Positions 1 through 7,801 of a stretch of 64,000 bases of DNA are shown piece after piece (positions within the stretch are counted from its first letter, which is position 1; every line of letters starts with the position of its first letter). Position numbers and translations under genes: made by a program. The stretch is taken from positions 1 through 64,000 of the IMG/VR virus record IMGVR_UViG_3300031972_002304. One strand, written 5' to 3'. Under the pieces are notes generated by a model that was not told where the DNA came from, made no database searches, and was given only the letters and a program-made list of their open reading frames with translations. This DNA comes from a virus.

Positions 1-90
1 GAGAAGGCGGCGAACCCCGGCGGCACCACCGCGGTCAGCTGCTGCGGCGCCAACCCGGGCATGGTGAGCTGGTTCGTCAAGGAAGCGCTG
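1..90 (+). pseudogene. Homospermidine synthase, internal fragment broken at about base 90
   Basis: Frame 1 from the window edge reads GGTTAVSCCGANPGMVSWFV and then KEAL, the conserved core of alphaproteobacterial homospermidine synthase, an NAD-dependent polyamine enzyme of the saccharopine-dehydrogenase fold. After KEAL the reading turns into unrelated sequence (PHSRNFF and on) and stops at 220-222, so the gene is broken near base 90. The upstream part is outside the window. Base 90 is probably a junction between host DNA and phage DNA. Family identity rests on the recalled CGANPGMVSWFVK signature. Confidence 0.6.
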
Positions 91-268
91 CCTCATTCGC
101 GCAATTTTTTCCTGGGAGGTAAAATCCTGGCTGGTGCGCGTCGTGTTGGCCGAAAAAGGCAGCACCATCACGCATCGCGTAAAAACGACGGTCATGGCGA
201 AACCGGTTGCAATGTCGGATAAAAGCGATTACGCATTTGCCATCGAAAAGCGACATGGAGCAATGTCG

Positions 269-745
269 ATGCGTGGTTACGCTGCAATCGGGCTGGTTTC
301 GCCAAAGCATGCGGTGAACGTCGGTCAGGTGATCCGGGCGGCTGGGTGCTATGGCGCGGCGATGATCGCACTGGAGGGGCGCCGCGTCGATGTGCGGGCA
401 TGTACCGACACGATGAAGATGTACCGGCATATCCCGGTCATCCGCGGCGACGATCTGCACGAGATGATCCCGTTTGACTGCGTTCCGGTCGCCGTGGATC
501 TCGTTGATGGTGCGGAGAGCCTGACGAGCTTCCAGCATCCACGATCGGCATTCTACGTGTTCGGCCCCGAAGACAGCACGCTCGGCAAGCGGCATCTCGA
601 CTGGTGCGCCAAGCGCGTGATGATCCCGATGCGGGGCTGCTCCAACCTCGCCGCGACCGTCAACGTCGTCCTCTACGATCGGATGGCGAAGCACGATCGT
701 CAGACGCGCGGCATCTCGAATACCTCCCTGGTGGAGGCTGCGTGA
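269..745 (+). CDS. TrmH/SpoU-family (SPOUT) RNA 2'-O-methyltransferase
   Basis: This 158-residue protein starts MRGYAAIGLVSPKHAVNVG and carries the SPOUT methyltransferase motifs: a VNVGQVIRAAGCYGA block near the N-terminus, FGPEDSTLG in the middle, and IPMRGCSNLAATVNVVLYD near the end, which forms the knotted SAM-binding site. The family methylates ribose 2'-hydroxyls in tRNA or rRNA, and the length matches TrmL-type enzymes. ATG 269 was chosen because GGAG lies 8 bases upstream and recalled relatives begin MRGY. Longer in-frame starts exist at 134, 194 and 212. The stop overlaps the next ATG by one base. The substrate is unknown; a tRNA wobble base is plausible, since the phage also carries a tRNA. 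Confidence 0.75.
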   Translation: MRGYAAIGLVSPKHAVNVGQVIRAAGCYGAAMIALEGRRVDVRACTDTMKMYRHIPVIRGDDLHEMIPFDCVPVAVDLVDGAESLTSFQHPRSAFYVFGPEDSTLGKRHLDWCAKRVMIPMRGCSNLAATVNVVLYDRMAKHDRQTRGISNTSLVEAA

Positions 746-1026
746 TGGCTCGCATGTCTTTCACCGACGCGCTGGGCCTCGTCGACGATGACCTGCCCGA
801 CGGCGCCTACTTCGCTATGGCCTACGACATGGCCGGGCTCGAGTACGGCAACGGCTTCGGCGATCTCTCGGTCAACAATATGCCGCTCACCGGGCGAGGG
901 TCAGGGAAGAAGCATCGCCCCCACGTCTGCGAATATTGCCGCAAGCCGTTCCGGACCGACCGAGCACTCGGCGACCACCGGCGCGACGTGCATGCGAAGC
1001 GGATGGCGCGTGAGGGGCGGACGTGA
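745..1026 (+). CDS. Small protein with a classical C2H2 zinc finger
   Basis: A 93-residue protein with an acidic N-terminal half and a C-terminal finger beginning at HVCEYC. The spacing is C-x2-C-x12-H-x4-H, with a Phe and a Leu at the usual core positions, as in eukaryotic-type C2H2 fingers. The rhizobial Ros/MucR family has a shorter x9 spacing, so this is not simply a Ros homologue. It is flanked by basic residues (GRGSGKKHR before, KRMAREGR after), as expected for nucleic-acid binding. It overlaps the methyltransferase upstream and the gene downstream by one base each, so the three are probably translated together. Confidence 0.65.
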   Translation: MARMSFTDALGLVDDDLPDGAYFAMAYDMAGLEYGNGFGDLSVNNMPLTGRGSGKKHRPHVCEYCRKPFRTDRALGDHRRDVHAKRMAREGRT

Positions 1027-1250
1027 TGTCGCGGTCACCCTGGCGGGACTACCCGTCGAAGATGGCGGCGAAGGTCGCGCAGCAGAACGCGATCATCCTC
1101 GCAGCCTTCCGCCGCGGCTTCGACACGGCTGAGCTTAGCCGGATTCTGCGCCGGCCCGAGCCCGACATCGTGAAATCCATCGACCGCGCTCGCGAGGCTG
1201 AGCGGGCGCACAGTCAAGCGAAGGAGCCAGCATGCCGACCTTCCGCGTGA
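1026..1250 (+). CDS. Small helix-turn-helix-like protein
   Basis: A 74-residue basic protein with a segment DTAELSRILRRPEPDIVKSI that looks like a helix-turn-helix of the type found in small phage GcrA- or sigma-like DNA-binding proteins. The start ATG overlaps the preceding stop; a GTG three bases upstream is also possible. No specific family is recognised. The C-terminal tail overlaps the start of the next small gene. Confidence 0.5.
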   Translation: MSRSPWRDYPSKMAAKVAQQNAIILAAFRRGFDTAELSRILRRPEPDIVKSIDRAREAERAHSQAKEPACRPSA

Positions 1251-1405
1251 AGTTCGAATACGCCGACCGGCCGGGCGACCAGTCCGCCGACGTCGAGGCT
1301 GATACGCCCGATGAGGCGAAGGCCTTCGTCCAGAAGGTCCGCGGCGGCTGCCGGCTGATCTGGCACCGCGTGAAGGTGCTGCGCGGCGAGACCGCCAGCA
1401 ATTGA
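1232..1405 (+). CDS. Small phage protein, 57 residues, function unknown
   Basis: A 57-residue protein starting MPTFRVKFEYADRPGDQ with a strong AAGGAG ribosome-binding site 5 bases before the ATG. It has an alternating hydrophobic pattern (FRVKFEY, then an acidic ADVEADTPDEAKAFV stretch, then LIWHRVKVL), suggesting a small beta-alpha-beta fold. It overlaps the previous gene by 19 bases in another frame. Similar short proteins occur in rhizobial prophages, by memory only. Function is unknown. Confidence 0.6.
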   Translation: MPTFRVKFEYADRPGDQSADVEADTPDEAKAFVQKVRGGCRLIWHRVKVLRGETASN

Positions 1406-1427
1406 AAATCCAGCAACGGAGAGACCT

Positions 1428-1817
1428 ATGACCAACAGCTCGAAATCCGCCACCGACCTCGACCGCGCCATCGCCGCTCGGATCCGCGCCCGGCGCCAGG
1501 CGTCCGGCATCACCCAGGAAAAGCTGGCCGATGCGCTCGGCATCACCTTCCAGCAGGTGCAGAAATACGAGAAGGGCATGAACCGCGTCTCGGCCGGGCG
1601 TCTGATCGAGATCGCCGGGGCCCTCGGCTGCACACTGCACGATCTGACGGGCGAGGCCGACTTCGAGACGCCCTTCATGACCACTCCCGTCGCCCGGGTG
1701 GCCGGCGCCATCATGGCCTATCCGGAGCATCAGCGCGGCGCGGTCGTTGCTGCCGTGCGCGGGATGCTGGCGGCGATTTCCGCCGATGATCGCCCGCGCC
1801 TCGTTGCCGCCGAATAG
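1428..1817 (+). CDS. XRE-family helix-turn-helix transcriptional regulator
   Basis: 129 residues. Residues 11-68 form a Cro/CI-type domain, with RIRARRQASGITQEKLADAL giving the first helices and FQQVQKYEKGMNRVSAGRL the recognition helix and its partner. The C-terminal part is short and alanine-rich, with no protease domain, so this is not the main lysogeny repressor. That role fits the gene ending at 43669. It has a good Shine-Dalgarno (GGAGAG) before ATG 1428. It resembles the free-standing XRE regulators common in alphaproteobacterial genomes. Targets are unknown. Confidence 0.8.
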   Translation: MTNSSKSATDLDRAIAARIRARRQASGITQEKLADALGITFQQVQKYEKGMNRVSAGRLIEIAGALGCTLHDLTGEADFETPFMTTPVARVAGAIMAYPEHQRGAVVAAVRGMLAAISADDRPRLVAAE

Positions 1818-1859
1818 CAACATCCACAGCCGGCACGGGCCGGCGGAATGGAGAGAGCA

Positions 1860-2096
1860 ATGGCACACACAATGACCGCGAATGCATTCAACAGCACACC
1901 ATTCAGCAGCTGTTGCGGAGTCGCTTCGATGGACGATCGCGGGCGCCCGGCGTCGTCCTGTGCAAGGTGCGGCAAGGCCATGCTCTACCATCATGATGGC
2001 CTGTCTGCGCGCCGTCGTGAGGTTGGCCAAGGCAACTGCCTGATGTGCGGACAGCCAAGGGGGAACCCGGCGATTTCTGGAAACTGCAACTGCTGA
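1860..2096 (+). CDS. Small zinc-ribbon-like protein
   Basis: A 78-residue protein with two paired cysteine motifs, CARC followed by CLMC about 30 residues later, consistent with a single zinc ribbon. ATG 1860 is preferred over ATG 1848 because GGAGAG precedes it at a suitable distance. No enzymatic signature is visible. It lies in the run of small accessory genes between the left edge and the packaging genes. Confidence 0.45.
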   Translation: MAHTMTANAFNSTPFSSCCGVASMDDRGRPASSCARCGKAMLYHHDGLSARRREVGQGNCLMCGQPRGNPAISGNCNC

Positions 2097-2109
2097 CGCG
2101 CTCTTCCTT

Positions 2110-2135
2110 CTCCTGCCCTCACCCGGGGGCGGGAG
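2110..2135. repeat. GC-rich inverted repeat in a short intergenic gap
   Basis: CTCCTGCCC (2110-2118) pairs with GGGCGGGAG (2127-2135) around an 8-base loop. No T-run follows, so it is not an ordinary terminator. It lies just before the 401-residue gene and may be a small palindromic element or an RNA hairpin in the leader. Confidence 0.5.
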
Positions 2136-2159
2136 CGGCAAGATCGAGGCAACTGAGGA

Positions 2160-3365
2160 ATGGACATGACCACACGAATGGAAGCAATGGAAGCGGCGAT
2201 CAAGAAACTAGGCTTTGGCCGTGGCCTGGTCTCTGAGGACATCGGCTGGCGCGGCACCTACCCAAAGCCCAGCACAGACGATCACTACAGATGCGAGTTC
2301 TGTGCTGAAGAGCATCTGGACGCGACGCAGATCGCGCATAAGGATGGCTGTCCTGTTCTGCTGTGCCGCGCCGCCCTGTCCCTCCCCAGAGAAGGGGAAG
2401 CGGTGGCGGCAAGCGAGGACTGCGAAAGGTGCTGTGGCAACGGCGAGATCGTGACAGATTGGGAGAGGTATCTCCACGCTCACGATGGCGATGTCGGAGA
2501 CGAAGCAACGGAGGACTGCCCGGACTGTGGCGGAACCGGGAAAGTCGATCACCCCGCCCCCTCGGCAGAGGGAACGCTGAGAGAAGAGGCCGGGAGCGGG
2601 CGACCTATCGCGAAGCGATTGAGCGAGATTGAGCGGCAGGCTGCTATCTGGGGCGAGATCTCGGAAGGCGACGATCCGCTTCCCGCCGTGCTGAAAGTCG
2701 TTGCCGAACTCATCAGCATGGCTCGCGCGCTGAACGGCGGCGTCGAAAGTCTGAAGCGCGAGCGCGCTCTCGCCTCCCCGCTGCCGGCGGATGGGTGGGA
2801 GGTTGGGGATGCCCGCCTTCTTCAGTGGGACATCAACCGTGATCTGGCCTCCTACCCTTCAGGGCCGCTGGCAGTTGGGAAGGCGGAACACGCGTTCATT
2901 GGCTGGGAAGGCGGATTTCGCGGCAAGCTTCTTCTTAGCGAGGCTGAGGCTGACTTCTTCAAGTCTCGGCTCCGCAGCGCGATCGTCTCCTCTCCACGCC
3001 CCCAGAGCGGGGGAGCCGAGACGGTGACGTTCCGCTATCGTAACTGGCGCGGCGAGAGCGCCGACGCGCTTATGCAGTTCCTCGATCAGCCGGCCAACAG
3101 CGAGCGACAGTCATCTGACGAAGCTTTCAAGCTTGTCATGGTGCGCGCCGACAAGGCCGAGGCTGCCCGCGACGAAGCCCTCGCACGGCTGGAGAGGGCG
3201 GAGGCGGCGCTGGTGATCGAGCGCCGGAAGGTTCGCTTGTTGCGCGACGCGCTGCCATCATGCGGGTGTGATGGCGCCTATGACGACGGATGCTTCAAAT
3301 GCACCCCGGAACGGCTCGACGACGCCGCCATCGCCAGCAAGAAAGGCTCCGACCATGTCCGGTGA
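2160..3365 (+). CDS. Modular phage protein with DnaJ-like CxxCxGxG repeats and C-terminal coiled coil
   Basis: About 401 residues built of unlike blocks. An N-terminal piece has CEFC and a later CPVLLC. A middle piece has CERCCGNGE and CPDCGGTGK, the DnaJ-type zinc-binding repeat. The C-terminal third, with KAEAARDEALARLERAEAAL, is predicted coiled coil and ends in more cysteines (CGCDGAYDDGCFKC). The blocks are joined by Pro/Ser/Gly-rich linkers such as SPRPQSGGAE. This patchwork is typical of Ea22-like accessory proteins of phages. No enzyme motif is seen. The start could be ATG 2160 or 2166. Function is unknown. Confidence 0.55.
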   Translation: MDMTTRMEAMEAAIKKLGFGRGLVSEDIGWRGTYPKPSTDDHYRCEFCAEEHLDATQIAHKDGCPVLLCRAALSLPREGEAVAASEDCERCCGNGEIVTDWERYLHAHDGDVGDEATEDCPDCGGTGKVDHPAPSAEGTLREEAGSGRPIAKRLSEIERQAAIWGEISEGDDPLPAVLKVVAELISMARALNGGVESLKRERALASPLPADGWEVGDARLLQWDINRDLASYPSGPLAVGKAEHAFIGWEGGFRGKLLLSEAEADFFKSRLRSAIVSSPRPQSGGAETVTFRYRNWRGESADALMQFLDQPANSERQSSDEAFKLVMVRADKAEAARDEALARLERAEAALVIERRKVRLLRDALPSCGCDGAYDDGCFKCTPERLDDAAIASKKGSDHVR

Positions 3366-3684
3366 AATCCCCGAAGACGTCATGGCGCTGGCCGTGCGCA
3401 TCGTCTCGCATTGCCAGAACACGCCTCCAAGAGAAGCGATCGATATCGTTGGCCGCATCCTTCTCGCCGATCGCGCCTCAGACTCCCGCCTCCAGGCGGC
3501 ACGGGCTGAGGCGTACGAGGAGGCGGCGAAGATCGCTGAGGCTGAGGCGGCAAAATTCGATGACCTCGGGAGGAAACATCCAGAGGACAGCGGCTCTCGG
3601 GATCGTTGCTTCGCCAGGGCGCGGAGTGCGATCGCTATCGCAGCTGCAATCCGCAAGGCGAAGCAAAGGGGCGGGAATGTCTGA
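3355..3684 (+). CDS. Phage hypothetical protein, alpha-helical
   Basis: 109 residues starting MSGEIPEDVMALAVRIVSHC. An IPEDVM opening followed by an alanine- and glutamate-rich helix (EAYEEAAKIAEAEAAKF) is a pattern seen in many small phage early proteins. ATG 3355 has AAAGG upstream and overlaps the end of the previous gene by 11 bases. The frame stays open back to an ATG at 3268, which is less likely. No function can be assigned. Confidence 0.55.
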   Translation: MSGEIPEDVMALAVRIVSHCQNTPPREAIDIVGRILLADRASDSRLQAARAEAYEEAAKIAEAEAAKFDDLGRKHPEDSGSRDRCFARARSAIAIAAAIRKAKQRGGNV

Positions 3685-3922
3685 ACGCGAGCGATCCTCC
3701 CTCGCAGTTCAGGCAGCCGAGGTGAAGCTGATCCTGATCGAGCGGCGCGATCAGCTTGAAGGGTTGTCGGCCCGGAAGCGCGATCGGCCGCCGCAGGAGG
3801 TGCTGGACAACAAGGCGTATCGCCTGCTGATCCTCGAGGACATCTGCGAGACGGTGCAGCGTACCGCCGACGCCCGCGCCAAGCTGATGCAGAAAAAATC
3901 AACACCGGCTGTTGACCCGTAA
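3677..3922 (+). CDS. Phage hypothetical protein, 81 residues
   Basis: Starts MSERERSSLAVQAAEVKLI after a GGGGCGGG purine run and overlaps the previous gene by 8 bases. The composition is charged and helical, with no cysteines and no membrane segment. It is the last gene before the terminator at 3972-4000, so it closes the left-end operon. Confidence 0.5.
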   Translation: MSERERSSLAVQAAEVKLILIERRDQLEGLSARKRDRPPQEVLDNKAYRLLILEDICETVQRTADARAKLMQKKSTPAVDP

Positions 3923-3971
3923 GGAAAAGTGAGTCAAACAGCTGCCTATGTCGCGTAAATGCGTCACGAAG

Positions 3972-4000
3972 AACCCGCCACCGGCGGGTTTTGTCGTTTT
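3972..4000 (+). terminator. Intrinsic terminator before the packaging operon
   Basis: AACCCGCC (3972-3979) and GGCGGGTT (3983-3990) form an 8-base-pair stem with a 3-base loop, followed by TTGTCGTTTT. It separates the left-end accessory genes from the late structural operon. Confidence 0.85.
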
Positions 4001-4011
4001 GGAGCGATGCC

Positions 4012-4323
4012 GTGCCGAAGATCCCAATGATCAAGGCGCGCATCCCGACCCTCACCAGCCGGGTGCCGCGGCAGGAAAAGCAGGCCGACAGCTTCTACAC
4101 CTCGCCGGAGTGGCGCGCGCTGATCGCAGCGATCAAGGAGCAGCGCGGCAACCAGTGCGCCGATGTCGGGCCGCACTCGGGCCGCATCCTGGGCGACCAC
4201 ATCGTGGAAATCAAAGACGGCGGCGCGCTGCTCGACCCCGCGAATATCATGCTCCGGTGCGCGGGCTGTCACAACCGAAAGACCGGCCGCGAGCGTGCGA
4301 AGCGCGCCGCCGCCAAATGGTGA
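4012..4323 (+). CDS. HNH endonuclease next to the terminase genes
   Basis: 103 residues with the HNH signature: FYTSPEWRALIAAIKEQRGN at the front, then GDHIVEIKDGG (catalytic D-H), N in ANIMLRC, and the C-terminal CHNRKTGRERAK. HNH proteins beside the terminase genes of HK97-like phages cooperate with TerL in cutting cos ends during packaging, which suggests this phage is a cos packager. GTG 4012 is chosen because GGAG lies 7 bases upstream; ATG 4027 is the alternative. Four bases separate it from terS. Confidence 0.85.
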   Translation: MPKIPMIKARIPTLTSRVPRQEKQADSFYTSPEWRALIAAIKEQRGNQCADVGPHSGRILGDHIVEIKDGGALLDPANIMLRCAGCHNRKTGRERAKRAAAKW

Positions 4324-4326
4324 ACC

Positions 4327-4776
4327 ATGCCGACAAAGCCGAAGAGCAAGGCCACGCGGTCACGCGGCGGGCGCCCGCCGTATAGCCCGACCATCGAATC
4401 CCGCCAGATGGTGGAGGAGATGAAGTTCTGCGGTGAGAGCGAGAACACGATCGCCAGGGCCCTGCGGATCGACGTCGACACGATGCGCAAGCATTTCGCC
4501 GACGAACTCGCCTATGGCCACGCCAGCCGGCGCAGGGAGATCGTCAGTCTGCTCTTCAAGTCGGCGCGGGACGGCAATGTCTCGGCGCAGAAGAAGCTCG
4601 AGGAGATGGGGCGCGTCGCAGGCGCAGCGGCAGAGATTGACCGCCGAGGTCAGGCCCCGACTCCGCCGGCACCGCCGAAGCTTGGCAAGAAGGAGCAGCA
4701 GCTCGTCGACGCGAAGGAGGTGACGGGCAAGTTCGCACCGCCGGCGCCGCCGAAACTCATCGTGAACAACGGCTGA
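4327..4776 (+). CDS. Terminase small subunit
   Basis: 149 residues in the usual place between HNH and TerL. The N-terminus (GGRPPYSPTIESRQMVEEM, followed by an ENTIARALRIDVDTMRKHF helix-turn-helix) is the DNA-recognition domain of a small terminase. The middle is a charged helical oligomerisation region, and the tail carries Pro-rich APPKLGKKEQQ and APPAPPKL segments, often seen in rhizobial TerS proteins, probably contacting TerL. It ends one base before the TerL start. Confidence 0.75.
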   Translation: MPTKPKSKATRSRGGRPPYSPTIESRQMVEEMKFCGESENTIARALRIDVDTMRKHFADELAYGHASRRREIVSLLFKSARDGNVSAQKKLEEMGRVAGAAAEIDRRGQAPTPPAPPKLGKKEQQLVDAKEVTGKFAPPAPPKLIVNNG

Positions 4777-4777
4777 C

Positions 4778-6505
4778 ATGGAGTGGTCGACCGCCTGCGT
4801 TGACTGGCGTGAGAGGATCGTCGCCAAGCAGTCGCTGATCGCCTTCGACCCGCTGTTCCCGTCGGAATCTGAGGCTGCGCTCGCGGTCTTCAAGTCGCTC
4901 AATGTCGTGGACCTTCCACAGGTCTACGATCAAAAGACGGGCGAATACCGGTATCAGACCTTCGGCGACGTCGCGGAAGAGTTCGTCTTCGATTTCGTCC
5001 GAGCGGTGTTCGGCGCCTATGACGCGGAGAACGCCTCCAGGCTGATCGAAGAGTTCTTCCTGCTGGTGAGCAAGAAGAACGGCAAGTCGGTCGTCGTCGC
5101 CGGGATCATGCTGACGGCGCTCATCCGCAACTGGCGGCACTCGGCGGAACTGCTGATCCTGGCCCCGACGAAAGAGGTCGCGGACAACTCCTTCAAGCCT
5201 GCCTCCGACATGGTGCGGTCCGACCCAGAGTTGACGGACCTCCTCCATATTCAGGACAATCTGAAGCAGATCACGCACCGGCTGACGCGGGCCGTTCTCA
5301 AGGTCGTCTCGGCAGATTCTTCGACGTCGGCCGGCAAGAAAGCCGGGTTCGTCATGGTGGACGAGCTTTGGCTGTTCGGGAAGAAGGCCAACGCCGCGGC
5401 GATGCTGCAGGAGGCGACCGGCGGCCTAATCTCCAAGCCGGAGGGCTTCATCATCTACGTGTCGACGCAGAGCGACACGCCGCCGGCTGGAGTCTTCAAG
5501 GAGAAGCTCGACTACGCTCGCGATGTCCGCGACGGGAAGATCAAGGATCCACGGTTCCTGCCGGTGATCTACGAATTCCCGGAGGCGATGATCAAGTCGA
5601 AGGCCTATCTGAAGCCTGAGAACTTCTACATCACGAACCCCAACCTGGGCCGCTCGGTTCGGCAAAGCTGGCTAGAGCGTAAACTCGCAGCGGTCCTCCA
5701 AGGGACGGACGAAGAAAACGACACGATTCAGACCTTCCTCGCGAAGCATCTGAACATCGAGATCGGCATGAACCTGCGGGCCAATCGCTGGCCCGGGGCG
5801 GATTTCTGGGCGCGCCAGGCGAAGCCAGAGATCACGATCGAATGGCTCATGCGGAAGTGCGACGTGATCGTGCCGGGCCTCGACGGCGGCGGTCTCGACG
5901 ACCTCTTCGGGCTGTGCCTGCTCGGCCGCCACGCTGTCTCGAGGCACTGGTTCGCCTGGTGCCACGCATGGTGCCATCGCGGCGTTCTGGAAAGGCGCAA
6001 GCAGATCGCTCCGAAGCTGCTCGACTTCCGCACGGCCGGCGATCTGACGATCGTTGACGACGAGCTAGAGGACGTGTCGGCCATCGTCGAGATCATCGGC
6101 GCGGTGAAGGACGAAGGGCTGCTCGGGCCGGTCGCGGTCGACCCAGCCGGCATCGGCGAGCTGGTCGACGCCTTGGCCGAGATCGGCGTCACCGCCGAGG
6201 AGGGTCTGCTGATCGGCGCGCCGCAGGGCTACGCGCTGATGAACGCGATCAAGACGGCCGAGCGCAAGCTCGCGAACCGGACGCTCTGGCACAGCGGCGC
6301 CGGCATGATGTCCTGGTGCGTCAGCAACCTGAAGATCGAGCCGACAGCTACGGCGATTCGCGCGTCGAAGCAGACCGCCGGCGACGCGAAGATTGATCCC
6401 GTCATAGGGCTATTCAACGCGGTCACCGTGATGAGCAGAAACCCGGAAGCGAGTGGATCGATGAATCTGGACGAGTTCCTCTCGAACCCGATCATGGTGG
6501 TGTGA
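4778..6505 (+). CDS. Terminase large subunit (packaging ATPase/nuclease)
   Basis: 575 residues of the HK97-type large terminase family. The ATPase half has the Walker A motif SKKNGKS at residues 98-104 and Walker B VMVDE at 192-196, with LILAPTKEVADNSF before the switch region. The nuclease half (RNase H fold) shows the acidic run GLDGGGLDDLFGLCLLGR at about residue 368 and DPAGIGELVDAL further on. It powers DNA translocation into the procapsid and cuts the genome. The start follows terS by one base. The stop codon overlaps the portal ATG. Confidence 0.95.
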   Translation: MEWSTACVDWRERIVAKQSLIAFDPLFPSESEAALAVFKSLNVVDLPQVYDQKTGEYRYQTFGDVAEEFVFDFVRAVFGAYDAENASRLIEEFFLLVSKKNGKSVVVAGIMLTALIRNWRHSAELLILAPTKEVADNSFKPASDMVRSDPELTDLLHIQDNLKQITHRLTRAVLKVVSADSSTSAGKKAGFVMVDELWLFGKKANAAAMLQEATGGLISKPEGFIIYVSTQSDTPPAGVFKEKLDYARDVRDGKIKDPRFLPVIYEFPEAMIKSKAYLKPENFYITNPNLGRSVRQSWLERKLAAVLQGTDEENDTIQTFLAKHLNIEIGMNLRANRWPGADFWARQAKPEITIEWLMRKCDVIVPGLDGGGLDDLFGLCLLGRHAVSRHWFAWCHAWCHRGVLERRKQIAPKLLDFRTAGDLTIVDDELEDVSAIVEIIGAVKDEGLLGPVAVDPAGIGELVDALAEIGVTAEEGLLIGAPQGYALMNAIKTAERKLANRTLWHSGAGMMSWCVSNLKIEPTATAIRASKQTAGDAKIDPVIGLFNAVTVMSRNPEASGSMNLDEFLSNPIMVV

Positions 6506-7797
6506 TGGGCATCGCGAGCTGGCTCGGCAGGACTATCCGCCTGACCGACGGGGACTTCTGGAAGGGGTTCTTCGGCCTCGGCACCCATTCAGGGGAGACC
6601 GTGACGACGGAAAAGGCGCTGCAGCTCGACGCCGCCTGGGCCTGCATCAAGCTCAATTCGGAGACCGTCGGCACACTCCCTTGCGTGGTCTACGAGCAGG
6701 ACGGATCCACTGTCGCCGTCGACAATCCGCTCTACGAACTGCTGCATGACGCTCCGAACGCGGACGATACCGCGGTCGAGTTTTGGGAGGGTGTGGTGCT
6801 CTCCCTTATGCTCTGGGGCAACTATGTCGCGGAGATCGTCCGGAGCGGCGGGCGCATCGTTGCCATCATGCCGATCAAGGCAGAATGCGTCACCATCGAG
6901 CGAGCGGAAGACGGCTCCCGCCGATATGTCATCAACGAGGAAGGCAAAACTCGAAATCTTGCCGAGGAGAACGTGTTCCACGTCAGAGGCCTTCGGAAGC
7001 CTGGTCATGATCTCGGCATGTCTCCGATCGCCTACGCCCGCCAGACGCTCGGCAACGCGATGGCTGCCGAGAAGACCGCCGGGAAGATGTTCTCCAACGG
7101 GATGCAGACAGCCGGTGTCTTGACGTCCGGAACCGTTCTGAAGCCTGAGCAGCGGAAGCAGATCAGCTCGATGATGCTCGAGTACGCTGGTTCCGATAAG
7201 GCCGGCAAGATCATGATCCTGGAGGCGGGGTTCGACTACAAGCAACTCTCGCTTACACCCGAAGACGCGCAGATGCTGGCGACCCGGCAGTTCGGGATCG
7301 AGCAGATTTGCCGCTGGTTCGGCGTCCCACCCATCATGATCGGCCATGCATCTCAGGGGCAGACGATGTGGGGCAGCGGCGTCGAGCAGCTGATTCTGCA
7401 GTTTTCCAAGACGGGCCTGCGGCCGATCCTGAAACGGATCGAGGGCGCAATTCGTCGCGATCTTCTGACGATCGAACAGCGCAAGACGCTTAAGGTCGAA
7501 TTCAACATGGAAGGGCTCCTGCGCGGCGACAGTGCTGCGCGGGCCGCCTTCTACTCGACCATGGTGCAGAACGGCATCATGACCCGCAACGAGGCGCGCA
7601 AGCTCGAGAATCGCCCCCCCATGGACGGCGCCGACATGCTGACCGCGCAAACGAACCTCGCTCCCCTGGACAAACTCGGATCCACCATCGGCGGCGCCCA
7701 AGTCCAAGTGGGAGCGGCCATGGCTGCTTTGATCGAAGGTTCGGTCGAGCAAGCGGTCGCAAAGGCGCTGGCGAAGCAGCCTGCGGAGAAGAGGTGA
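6505..7797 (+). CDS. Portal protein, HK97 family
   Basis: 430 residues. Recognisable portal features include QLDAAWACIKLNSETVGTLP near the N-terminus, a LYELLHDAPNADDTA segment, ARQTLGNAMAAEKTAGKMF in the middle, and FGIEQICRWFGVPPIMIG with a following IEGAIRRDLLT stem helix. It forms the dodecameric vertex through which DNA enters and leaves. ATG 6505 overlaps the TerL stop; GTG 6502 is an alternative one codon upstream. The C-terminal 40 residues are alanine-rich and variable. Confidence 0.93.
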   Translation: MGIASWLGRTIRLTDGDFWKGFFGLGTHSGETVTTEKALQLDAAWACIKLNSETVGTLPCVVYEQDGSTVAVDNPLYELLHDAPNADDTAVEFWEGVVLSLMLWGNYVAEIVRSGGRIVAIMPIKAECVTIERAEDGSRRYVINEEGKTRNLAEENVFHVRGLRKPGHDLGMSPIAYARQTLGNAMAAEKTAGKMFSNGMQTAGVLTSGTVLKPEQRKQISSMMLEYAGSDKAGKIMILEAGFDYKQLSLTPEDAQMLATRQFGIEQICRWFGVPPIMIGHASQGQTMWGSGVEQLILQFSKTGLRPILKRIEGAIRRDLLTIEQRKTLKVEFNMEGLLRGDSAARAAFYSTMVQNGIMTRNEARKLENRPPMDGADMLTAQTNLAPLDKLGSTIGGAQVQVGAAMAALIEGSVEQAVAKALAKQPAEKR

Positions 7798-7801
7798 TCC
7801 G

